Assembly: GCA_014879765.1 (NCBI GenBank)
Contig: JACSRL010000378.1
Coordinates: 1 to 15,077, forward strand
Reading direction: 5' to 3'
Length of the DNA: 15,077 bases
Source of the DNA: Anaerolinea sp.
GTDB lineage: Bacteria; Chloroflexota; Anaerolineae; JAAEKA01
Below are positions 6,455 through 12,836 of the stretch, piece after piece; the first letter of the stretch is position 1, and every line of letters begins with the position of its first letter. The notes under the pieces were generated by a model that saw nothing but the letters and a program-made list of their open reading frames with translations, was not told the DNA's origin and did no database searches. Position numbers and translations under genes: made by a program.

Positions 6455-7396
6455 TTAATCCAACCCCAGCCGCCGGCGAAAATCGGCCACCGTGGAGGCC
6501 AACCCCTGCTCCAGCGGCGTCACCGGCGCCCAGCCGCCCAGCACCCGCTGGGCCTTGCTGATGTCGGGCCGGCGCTGTTGGGGATCGTCCACCGGCAGCG
6601 GCTGGCGCACCATGCCGGCCGGGTTGGCGGTCAGCCGGTTGATGGTCTCGGCGAACTGCAAGATGGTCATCTCCGCGGGGTTGCCGATGTTCACCGGCTC
6701 CCGCTCCTCCGAGTGCAACAGACGCACCACCCCCTCCACCAGATCGCTGACATAGCAGAAGCTGCGGGTCTGGCTGCCCTCGCCATAGACGGTCAGCGGC
6801 TGGCTGTGCAGCGCCTGGTAGATGAAGTTGGGCACCACCCGGCCATCGTTGATGCGCATGCGCGGGCCATAGGTGTTGAAGATGCGCACGATGCGCGTCT
6901 CCAGGCCGTGCGTGCGCTGATAGGCCAGGGTCATGGCCTCGGCGAAACGCTTGGCCTCGTCATACACCCCGCGCGGGCCGATGGGGTTGACGTTGCCCCA
7001 GTAGTCCTCGGTCTGGGGGTGTACCAGCGGATCGCCGTAGACCTCCGAGGTGGAGGCCAGCAGGAAGCGGGCGGCCTTGGCCTTGGCCAGCCCCAGCGCT
7101 TTGTGCGTGCCTAGCGCGCCCACCTTCAGCGTCTGGATGGGATAGTTGAGATAGTCCACCGGGCTGGCCGGCGAGGCGAAATGCAGCACGGCATCCAGCG
7201 GCCCTTCCACGTAGATGTAGTTGGTCACATCGTGGAAGATGAAGCTGAAATGGCGGTTTCCCGCCAGGTGGGCGATGTTATCCGTGTTGCCGGTGATCAG
7301 ATTGTCCATGGCGATGACCGTATGGCCATCGGCCAACAGCCGGTCGCACAGATGCGAGCCAATGAATCCGGCGCCGCCGGTGATAAGAATGCGCAA
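6455..7396 (-). CDS. uxs: UDP-glucuronate decarboxylase (UDP-xylose synthase), short-chain dehydrogenase fold
   Basis: It converts UDP-glucuronate to UDP-xylose through an NAD-bound 4-keto intermediate, supplying xylose for surface glycans. The NAD-binding motif GGAGFIG is at residues 7-13. Family-specific blocks are HFASPASPVDYL, the catalytic STSE (115-118), Y145 and K149 in GVYDEAKR, RIFNTYGPRM and GSQTRSFCYVSDL. These match the UXS branch better than UDP-glucose 4-epimerase or dTDP-glucose dehydratase. The start is set at TTG (7394-7396), because AAGGAG lies 8 nt upstream and this puts the Rossmann strand at the N terminus, giving 313 residues. A longer frame to 7519 would overlap the ligase gene and adds unrelated sequence. 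It lies 100 bp after the ligase fusion on the same strand and is probably co-transcribed, consistent with a surface polysaccharide role. Confidence 0.92.
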   Translation of the reverse strand: MRILITGGAGFIGSHLCDRLLADGHTVIAMDNLITGNTDNIAHLAGNRHFSFIFHDVTNYIYVEGPLDAVLHFASPASPVDYLNYPIQTLKVGALGTHKALGLAKAKAARFLLASTSEVYGDPLVHPQTEDYWGNVNPIGPRGVYDEAKRFAEAMTLAYQRTHGLETRIVRIFNTYGPRMRINDGRVVPNFIYQALHSQPLTVYGEGSQTRSFCYVSDLVEGVVRLLHSEEREPVNIGNPAEMTILQFAETINRLTANPAGMVRQPLPVDDPQQRRPDISKAQRVLGGWAPVTPLEQGLASTVADFRRRLGLD

Positions 7397-7440
7397 GGGT
7401 AATGCTCCTTTGGGTAGGGGACTTGTGGGAACGCCGTTCG

Positions 7441-7456
7441 GGCCGGTCTCCTGACC
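7441..7456. repeat. Degenerate copy of the dispersed hairpin repeat
   Basis: GGCCGGTCTCC-T-GACC matches the reverse complement of the 1-69 repeat core apart from one inserted T, and the right flank diverges. It lies in the 100-bp gap between the ligase fusion and the decarboxylase. It could be chance, but three clearer copies exist in other gaps. Confidence 0.4.
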
Positions 7457-7460
7457 TCCC

Positions 7461-7531
7461 AGACTTCGGACGGCAAAGCCGGCCGGTTGAAGTTTATCAG
7501 GACTCGGCCGGTGCGGCACCGTCCGAAGTCT
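7461..7531. repeat. Two-tier inverted repeat across the end of the ligase gene
   Basis: A perfect 13-bp inverted repeat (7461-7473 with 7519-7531) encloses a second perfect 7-bp pair (CCGGCCG at 7479-7485 with CGGCCGG at 7505-7511). The ligase stop codon (7497-7499) sits in the apical loop. In mRNA this would form a long hairpin between the ligase and decarboxylase cistrons. There is no T run, so partial termination, mRNA processing or 3'-end protection are all possible. Confidence 0.6.
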
Positions 7532-10500
7532 TGTCAGTTCCGGCTTCAGCCAGCCGGGCTATCAAGCCTAAACTCAACATAAACAACAGCATCAGATCGA
7601 CCAGAAACAGCGAATTGTCGATCAGGCCGTGCGCCAGGGTGGCGACCAGCGCGGCCAGCAGCCCCAGCAGCAGCGCCCGGCGCTCGCCGCTGGCCCGCTT
7701 GAAGGCTGGCCAGCCCTGCCAGAAGGCGGCCGTGAACAGCCAGAGGCCCACCAGCAGCCCCAAAAAGCCCAGCCGCGTCCAGAAATCCAAGACCACATTG
7801 TGCGGGTGGCTCAGGTTCAGCTCCTGCCAGGCCGCGGGCAGGGCATAGCGGGTGCGATAGGCGTAGAGGAAATTGTCCAGCCCCACGCCCAGCCAGGGAT
7901 GATCCTGCATCATGTTCCAGGCGCCGCGCCAAAGCTGGACGCGCAGGAAGCTGGTGCCCCCTTGCAGGTCGAACAGCCCGGCGAAGCGTTCGGTGGCAAA
8001 GAGCGGCAACAGCGCCAGCGCGCCCACGGCCAGCGCGCCCAGCGCAATCCAGCGCCAGCGTCCACCGATCGCAAAGCCCATGAAGAGCACGGCCGCGGGC
8101 AGCGCCAACAGCAGCGCGCCCTTGCTGAAGGTCAGCACGAGCCCCAGCAGAATCAGCAGGCTCAGCAGGCCGGCCGCCAGCCGCCGTCGGCGGTCGCGGC
8201 CAAACGCGGCCACCGCCAGCATGATCGGCAGGGCATGGCCCAGGTAGAGCGCCAGGTTGTTGGGGGAGCCAAAGGGGCCGCGCACCCGCCAAACCCCCTC
8301 CGCGCCGATCAGGCCAACGCCGCCCACGGCCTGGACCAGGCCCCAGCCGGCCACCACAGCCGCGCCCAGCCCGATGCCCCAGACCACCGGCCACGGGTCG
8401 AAGCGCCCGGCTGCGTCGGCCGGCGCCAGCCGCACCAGCCCATAGCCCAGCGCGCCGGTCACGATCACGGTGCGCAGCTCGCGCAGCGCCACGCCCAGGT
8501 TGTCGGCCGCGGCCAGTGAGGCCAGCGCAACCGCCAGCAGCGCCAACACCGGCCAGTCCAGCGCGTTCAGGCCCATGGGCGGCCAGGCTGCCGGGGGGGT
8601 GGTCGATCGGCGACTGCGCCAGCCCGCGGCCGCGTCCATGAGCAGCCGCGCGGCCAGCGCCGTGGCCAACAGCCACGCGGTCAGCTCCACCGGGCTGAAC
8701 GCTCGCCCCAGCAGCGGCAGCGGGGTCAAAAAGAGCGGCGCGACGGCCGCCAACAGCGCCAGTCCGGTGGCCGGGAAGAGGAGGAAGAGCAGCCAGAGCA
8801 GCCCCAGGCCGGCCAGTTGCAGGGGGGCTGGCCCCAGCGCCACGGCGACGCAGAGCAGGGCCAGCAGGCCATAGCGCAGCGCGGTGGGGACGCGCTGCGC
8901 CGGCGCAAAGCGCGAAGGGCCCGGCCCCGCGGCCGCGGGCCGGGCCGCGGCCCGGCGGCGCTCCAGCCCCCACAGCCCCGCGCCCGTCAGCGCGACGCCG
9001 CCCAGCCCCAGCGCCCACACCAGCCAGCCGGGCCAGCCTCCGGTGGTCTGGCTGGCCACCTGCACGGCCAGCAGCGGCCACTGCTCCCAACCGCCGCTGG
9101 CGCTGATCTCGGCCAAATGCGGGCCGGCCGCCAGATCGCGCGCCACGACCACGGTGGCCTCTTGCCCCAGCGGATCGTGCAGCAGCAGATTGGCCCGCTG
9201 GGCGGCGTCGCGGGGCAGGGCGTTGGCCGGCGCGCCGTCGATGGCCACATCCAGAAAGCCCCAGTAGGGCCCGCGCTGCACCGTCAACGCCAGGGCGGCG
9301 CCCTCGAAGGGGAGGAGCAACCGGTTGTTGCCCAGCGCCGCGCCGTGGGGCGGGTCCGCGGCCAGCCGGGTCCGCCGCCAGCCCCCCTCGTTCCCGATGG
9401 CCGGCCAGTCCACAGGCCAGGCGCCCGGCCCCAGCGGATGCGTGGCCTGCGCCCAGCCGCTCAGCGCGGCCAGCGTCGGGGTCGGCTGGCCGTCGGGCGC
9501 GACCAGGGCAAAGCCCCAGCGCAGGTCGCTGGCCGGCTGGGCCGGCTGCCAGGCGGCCCAGGCCAGCCCACCCTCCCAGTCCCAGTGACGCCGCGCCCAT
9601 TCCAGCGCCTCCACGGCCCAGGTGGCCTGCGTGGCCGGATCGACGCCGGGCCAGGATGCAGCCCTGGCGTCGTCGCTGCGCCAGCCAAACGCGGTCAGCC
9701 AGAGCGGCGTGGCCGCGTCCTCTCGCCGCAGCATCACCGCGCGCAGCAGCTCGGCGCGGCGAAAGTTCAGCCTCCCGGCCGCGGGCGGGTCGTCGGGCGG
9801 ACGGTCGAAGCCATAGGGCTGGGCCGCGGCCGCGTCGAACCAGGGCGCGGCGCCGGCCGCATAGAGCGCATCCAGGTAGGCCACATCGCTCTGGTTCAGC
9901 CCGCCCCCCTCCACCGTGGGCGCCAGGGCCGCCAGCAGCACCACGGCGTCGGGGTCGGCGCTGCGCACCTGCACCGCGCCTTCCCGCAGCAGGGCGGCAT
10001 AGTCGGCGGCATCGACATAACGATTGCCCCAGTGCGGCGCGATGTTGGGCTCGTCCCAGATCTGGTAGAAGCGCAGGCTGGAGCCGTAGCGCTGGGCGAC
10101 CGCGGCGGCAAAGCGGCCAAAATCGGCGCGGCTGGCCGGCGGGGCCAGCGGGTTGGCCGCGTCCACCTCCGCCCGCGCCCAGGCGGGGGCGCCGTCGAGC
10201 ACCGCAACCACCTGGAGTCCGCGCGCGTCCAGCGCGGCCACCAGCTCGTCCCAGCTTTCCCAGGCGAACACACCCCGCTCCGGCTCGATCTGATCCCAGG
10301 GGAAACGTTGGCGCACCCAGCCAAAGCCGGCCGCGGCGATGGCGTCCAGCGCGGCGCTGCGCTCCTGGCTGCTGGCCTGTTCCAGCGCGATGTTGAGCCC
10401 CAGACTGCGCGTCAACTGGGCCGCGGCCGGCGGCGTCGGGGCGAGGCGGAGCGCGGCCGACTGCTGCGCCAGCGCCAACCCGGTCGCGCCGGCCAGCAAG

Positions 10501-10538
10501 GCCAGCCCTGCCAGAAGAATAGCCAACCACTTGCTCAT
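7497..10538 (-). CDS. Fusion of a glycoside-hydrolase-like (clan GH-A) module and an O-antigen ligase
   Basis: A 1013-residue envelope protein. Residues 1-25 are a signal peptide or anchor. About 45-365 resemble a clan GH-A TIM barrel: FGWVRQRFPWDQIEPERG (72-89) and YQIWDEPN (158-165, probable acid/base E163). The strand-7 motif reads WLTAFGW (280-286), where the nucleophile Glu would be expected at A283. About 385-497 look like a beta-sandwich. Membrane segments start near 504. The C-terminal part matches the O-antigen ligase/Wzy_C family: GPFGSPNNLALYLGHALP (754-771), TFSKGALL (803-810), and a periplasmic loop ending in SHPHNVVLDFWTRLGFLG (910-927), which fits the ligase motif H[NSQ]X9GXX[GTY] with H913. 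Such ligases transfer or polymerise undecaprenyl-linked glycans. The start ATG has only a weak AGGA about 10 nt upstream. It is probably first in a two-gene unit with the UDP-xylose enzyme. The acceptor is unknown. Confidence 0.88.
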   Translation of the reverse strand: MSKWLAILLAGLALLAGATGLALAQQSAALRLAPTPPAAAQLTRSLGLNIALEQASSQERSAALDAIAAAGFGWVRQRFPWDQIEPERGVFAWESWDELVAALDARGLQVVAVLDGAPAWARAEVDAANPLAPPASRADFGRFAAAVAQRYGSSLRFYQIWDEPNIAPHWGNRYVDAADYAALLREGAVQVRSADPDAVVLLAALAPTVEGGGLNQSDVAYLDALYAAGAAPWFDAAAAQPYGFDRPPDDPPAAGRLNFRRAELLRAVMLRREDAATPLWLTAFGWRSDDARAASWPGVDPATQATWAVEALEWARRHWDWEGGLAWAAWQPAQPASDLRWGFALVAPDGQPTPTLAALSGWAQATHPLGPGAWPVDWPAIGNEGGWRRTRLAADPPHGAALGNNRLLLPFEGAALALTVQRGPYWGFLDVAIDGAPANALPRDAAQRANLLLHDPLGQEATVVVARDLAAGPHLAEISASGGWEQWPLLAVQVASQTTGGWPGWLVWALGLGGVALTGAGLWGLERRRAAARPAAAGPGPSRFAPAQRVPTALRYGLLALLCVAVALGPAPLQLAGLGLLWLLFLLFPATGLALLAAVAPLFLTPLPLLGRAFSPVELTAWLLATALAARLLMDAAAGWRSRRSTTPPAAWPPMGLNALDWPVLALLAVALASLAAADNLGVALRELRTVIVTGALGYGLVRLAPADAAGRFDPWPVVWGIGLGAAVVAGWGLVQAVGGVGLIGAEGVWRVRGPFGSPNNLALYLGHALPIMLAVAAFGRDRRRRLAAGLLSLLILLGLVLTFSKGALLLALPAAVLFMGFAIGGRWRWIALGALAVGALALLPLFATERFAGLFDLQGGTSFLRVQLWRGAWNMMQDHPWLGVGLDNFLYAYRTRYALPAAWQELNLSHPHNVVLDFWTRLGFLGLLVGLWLFTAAFWQGWPAFKRASGERRALLLGLLAALVATLAHGLIDNSLFLVDLMLLFMLSLGLIARLAEAGTDKTSDGAAPAES

Positions 10539-10570
10539 GGGGGGAGAATCCTACCACAGGCCGCGGCGTT

Positions 10571-10599
10571 TTGACGAATCGGGCGACTTGGGCTAGAAT
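10571..10599 (+). promoter_or_regulatory. Consensus-like sigma-70 promoter for bL25
   Basis: TTGACG (10571-10576), a 17-nt spacer and TAGAAT (10594-10599): the best promoter in the window. Transcription would begin near 10606, leaving a leader of about 204 nt before the bL25 ATG. It lies in the 271-bp divergent gap upstream of the ligase fusion, for which no convincing promoter was found. Confidence 0.75.
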
Positions 10600-10681
10600 A
10601 GCCGAACTGGCCCGCGCCCTGGTGTTCAGATGGCAGCGGGCCAGCCGCGCTGGACATCGGCGCGCATCAAACAAAATCAGA

Positions 10682-10753
10682 GGACGCGTCTCTTCTGGGC
10701 GCCGCTTGGGCCGGTCTCCGACCGGGCCAGGTGCGTGACTGCCAGACGCGTTC
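10682..10753 (+). ncRNA. Candidate structured 5' leader of the bL25 mRNA
   Basis: In the long untranslated leader, 10682-10691 can pair with 10744-10753 (10 bp, one G-T). This stem encloses the hairpin GGCCGGTC-TCC-GACC-GGGCC at 10709-10728. Ribosomal protein genes often carry autoregulatory leaders. This one matches no class I can name, and its inner hairpin is also a copy of the dispersed repeat, so the structure may be incidental. Confidence 0.35.
10705..10731. repeat. Dispersed hairpin repeat, inverted copy in the bL25 leader
   Basis: The core GGCCGGTCTCCGACC-GGCC is the reverse complement of the 1-69 repeat core with one substitution. It folds as GGCCGGTC / GACC-GGGCC with a TCC loop. 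It lies about 80 nt upstream of the bL25 start codon, within the transcribed leader. Confidence 0.65.
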
Positions 10754-10809
10754 GGAAGCCCTTGCTGCACGGCGGCCGGGCGCGAAGACTAAAACGAGAG
10801 GTTACTCAG

Positions 10810-11448
10810 ATGACGGATTTTTCGCTGCAGGTTGAGAAGCGAAGCAGCGCCGGCAGCAAGGGCCGACACCTGCGCGCTGCGGGCCTGGTTCCGGCTGTTG
10901 TCTATGGCGGCAATGACGGGACACAGACGATTCAGTTGGGCGTGCGCGAGCTGGATCGCACGCTGGAGAAGGGCGGCGCAACCAGCCTGCTCTACCTGGT
11001 GGGGCCTGATTTCCCCAAGACCCGCGTGCTGATCCGCGAGCTGCAGCGTCACCCTGTGCGCCGCAACGTGCTGCACGTGGACTTTGTGCGCGTCGCAGCC
11101 GGCCAGAAGATCGTGATGGCGGTGCCGCTGCACGTAGTGGGCCAGGCGCCGGCCACCGAGTTTGGCGCGGTGCTGTTGCAGAACGTGGACAGCCTGGAGA
11201 TCTCCTGTCTTCCCGACGACCTGCCGCACGTGATCGAGATCGACGTTTCCGGCCTGGTCGAGGTCAATGATCGCATCTACGCCCGCGACCTGAAGCTGCC
11301 GGCCGGTGTGACGTTGGCCCATGACTACGCCGACGAGCCGTTGGTGGCCATGAACCTGTCGCGCGCGGCTGCGCACGCCGACGATGAAGAGACCGGGGCC
11401 CCGGCCGAGGTGGAGATCATCAGCGAGCGGCGCAAGGAAGCCGAATAA
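10810..11448 (+). CDS. rplY: 50S ribosomal protein bL25, long CTC form
   Basis: bL25 binds 5S rRNA in the central protuberance of the large subunit. This 212-residue protein is the long CTC/TL5 type. The N-terminal L25 domain (about 1-90) includes GLVPAVVYGG, followed by the beta-rich C-terminal TL5 domain (about 95-185) with VPLHVVGQAP, VLLQNVDSLEISCLPDDLPHVIEIDVSGL and IYARDLKLPAGV. An acidic, disordered tail with DDEETGAPAEVEIISERRKE follows. ATG at 10810 follows GAGAGG by 8 nt, and the protein starts where the family does; the frame is open back to 10630 but that part resembles nothing. It stands alone between a strong promoter and a strong terminator, so it should be independently expressed. 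Confidence 0.96.
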   Translation: MTDFSLQVEKRSSAGSKGRHLRAAGLVPAVVYGGNDGTQTIQLGVRELDRTLEKGGATSLLYLVGPDFPKTRVLIRELQRHPVRRNVLHVDFVRVAAGQKIVMAVPLHVVGQAPATEFGAVLLQNVDSLEISCLPDDLPHVIEIDVSGLVEVNDRIYARDLKLPAGVTLAHDYADEPLVAMNLSRAAAHADDEETGAPAEVEIISERRKEAE

Positions 11449-11480
11449 CAGCCAGTTTCCCTGGCCTCCGGCAGACATCC

Positions 11481-11516
11481 AACAGGTCACGCCCAGCGCG
11501 TGGCCTGTTTCTTTTT
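11481..11516 (+). terminator. Intrinsic terminator of bL25
   Basis: A 12-bp stem (11481-11492 with 11498-11509, one G-T pair) with a 5-nt CCAGC loop, followed by TTCTTTTT. It is a textbook Rho-independent terminator 32 nt past the bL25 stop codon. Confidence 0.92.
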
Positions 11517-11526
11517 GCTCAGGTAC

Positions 11527-11636
11527 CTGTTCAGCCGTAGGCGCCGGGCACTTCGCGCAGCATCTACGCTTGCAATGCGACAGATGAAGCCAATTCACGC
11601 TACGAAGTCAAGCGCGAGTGCCCGGCACCTGAACAG
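11527..11636. repeat. 110-bp imperfect inverted-repeat element
   Basis: It lies between the bL25 terminator and the end of pfkA. The outer arms CTGTTCAG (11527-11534) and CTGAACAG (11629-11636) are perfect. The inner arms (11543-11557 and 11613-11626) pair over 14 bp with one bulged T, and CATCT/AGATG (11561-11565, 11582-11586) can pair in the loop. There is no reading frame. It may serve as a terminator-like structure for pfkA, a non-coding RNA, or a small palindromic mobile element of MITE/REPIN type. Apart from it and the bL25 terminator, this 196-bp gap holds nothing visible. Confidence 0.55.
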
Positions 11637-11644
11637 TTGCTTAC

Positions 11645-12793
11645 TCAGCCCAAACAGATCCCCAGCTCTTTGGCGGTCAGCACCAGATCGCAGTTGAGGG
11701 GCACGGTGCGGGGAACGCGCGCCACGCGCGCCAGCGGCAGATCGGCCAGCGTCGAGCCGCGCAGCGCCACCATGCGGCCCAGCCGACCGCGGGCGATCAG
11801 CCGCACAGCCGCCGTGCCCATGCGGGTGGCCAGCACGCGGTCGGTGCTGCTGGGGGCGCCGCCGCGCTGCACGTGGCCCAGCACCGTCACGCGGATGTCC
11901 CATTCCAGCCCAGGCGCGCTGACCAGATCCTCTTCCTGTCGTTCTTGCAGCAATTGCGCCAGGTGTTCGCCGATGCCGCCCAGGCGCAGCTTGTCCTGGC
12001 TGCCGGCGCGATGGCGGAAGACCGGGCTGCCGCCGCGCTCATAGGCGCCCTCGGCCACCACCACGATGGCCGAACGCTGCACCGCGGCGAAGCTGTGGGT
12101 CAGGCGGTCGTAGACCAGCTCCAGATTGAAGGGCTGTTCGGGGATCAACACCACATCTGCGCCGCCGGCCACCCCGCTGTGCAGCGCGATCCAGCCAGCC
12201 TGCCGGCCCATCACCTCGACGATCATGGCCCGGTGATGGCTTTCGGCCGTGGTGCGCAGCCGGTCGATGGCCTCGGTGGCCACGCCCACGGCCGTGTCAA
12301 AGCCGAAGGTGTAGTCGGTCCCCTCCACGTCGTTGTCGATGGTCTTGGGCACCCCCACCAGCGGCGCGCCCATTTCGTGCAGCTCACGCGCGATGCGCAT
12401 CGTCCCGTCGCCGCCGATCACCACCACCGCATCCAGGCCCAGCTCTTCGATCCGCTCCAGCACGCGCGGGGTCACGTCCAGCGAGATGCGGCTGCCCTGT
12501 TGGCGCTTGGTGTAGAGGAAGGGATTGGCCCGGCTGGCCGCGCCCAGGATGGTGCCGCCGCGGGCCAGGATGCCGTAGACCGTTTCGGCGGTCAGCGGCA
12601 TGATGGCGTCGTCGCCGCTGATCAGCCCCTCGAAGCCATCGCGAATGCCGAGCACCTGCCAGCCGTGCCGCTGCACGGCCGACTTAACGACCGCACGAAT
12701 GACCGCGTTGAGCCCGGGACAGTCGCCGCCGGCCGTCAGCACGCCGATGCGCTGGATCTTGCTGGCTGTTTTGCCAGGGAGAAGGGATGGCAT
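11645..12793 (-). CDS. pfkA: 6-phosphofructokinase, probably ATP-dependent (group III)
   Basis: It phosphorylates fructose 6-phosphate to fructose 1,6-bisphosphate in glycolysis. Motifs: GGDCPGLNA (22-30, phosphate donor loop), GGDGT (127-131), PKTIDND (149-155, catalytic base D153) and VMGRQAGWIAL (194-204, sugar-phosphate site). The position equivalent to E. coli Gly104 is Gly, which favours ATP; pyrophosphate enzymes have Asp there. The position of Gly124 is Lys (K150), the G/K combination of the actinobacterial group III ATP enzymes. I choose ATG at 12791-12793, which follows GAGGTG closely, over a TTG four codons upstream. At 382 residues it is longer than the 320-residue E. coli type. 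It begins 43 bp after the M23 peptidase gene and is probably the last gene of that transcript. Confidence 0.94.
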   Translation of the reverse strand: MPSLLPGKTASKIQRIGVLTAGGDCPGLNAVIRAVVKSAVQRHGWQVLGIRDGFEGLISGDDAIMPLTAETVYGILARGGTILGAASRANPFLYTKRQQGSRISLDVTPRVLERIEELGLDAVVVIGGDGTMRIARELHEMGAPLVGVPKTIDNDVEGTDYTFGFDTAVGVATEAIDRLRTTAESHHRAMIVEVMGRQAGWIALHSGVAGGADVVLIPEQPFNLELVYDRLTHSFAAVQRSAIVVVAEGAYERGGSPVFRHRAGSQDKLRLGGIGEHLAQLLQERQEEDLVSAPGLEWDIRVTVLGHVQRGGAPSSTDRVLATRMGTAAVRLIARGRLGRMVALRGSTLADLPLARVARVPRTVPLNCDLVLTAKELGICLG

Positions 12794-12836
12794 GGGACAC
12801 CTCAATTTGGCTGGACAAGTTCAGGACTCCTGAGCG

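Noticed and set aside
8817..10574. 585-residue plus-strand frame opposite the ligase fusion
   Set aside because: Arg/Gln/Pro/Gly-rich shadow of the high-GC gene on the other strand, with no recognisable domain.
7546..10770. 1074-residue minus-strand frame overlapping the ligase fusion
   Set aside because: The translation is Gly/Arg/Ala-rich low complexity in the wrong phase; the fusion frame has a signal peptide, membrane segments and ligase motifs.
10630..10809. N-terminal extension of bL25
   Set aside because: The family start coincides with ATG 10810, which has a good ribosome binding site; the upstream part is Arg-rich and unlike bL25.
11527..11636. Integron attC site
   Set aside because: The ends do not fit the RYYYAAC/GTTRRRY core consensus, and no integrase or gene cassette is present.
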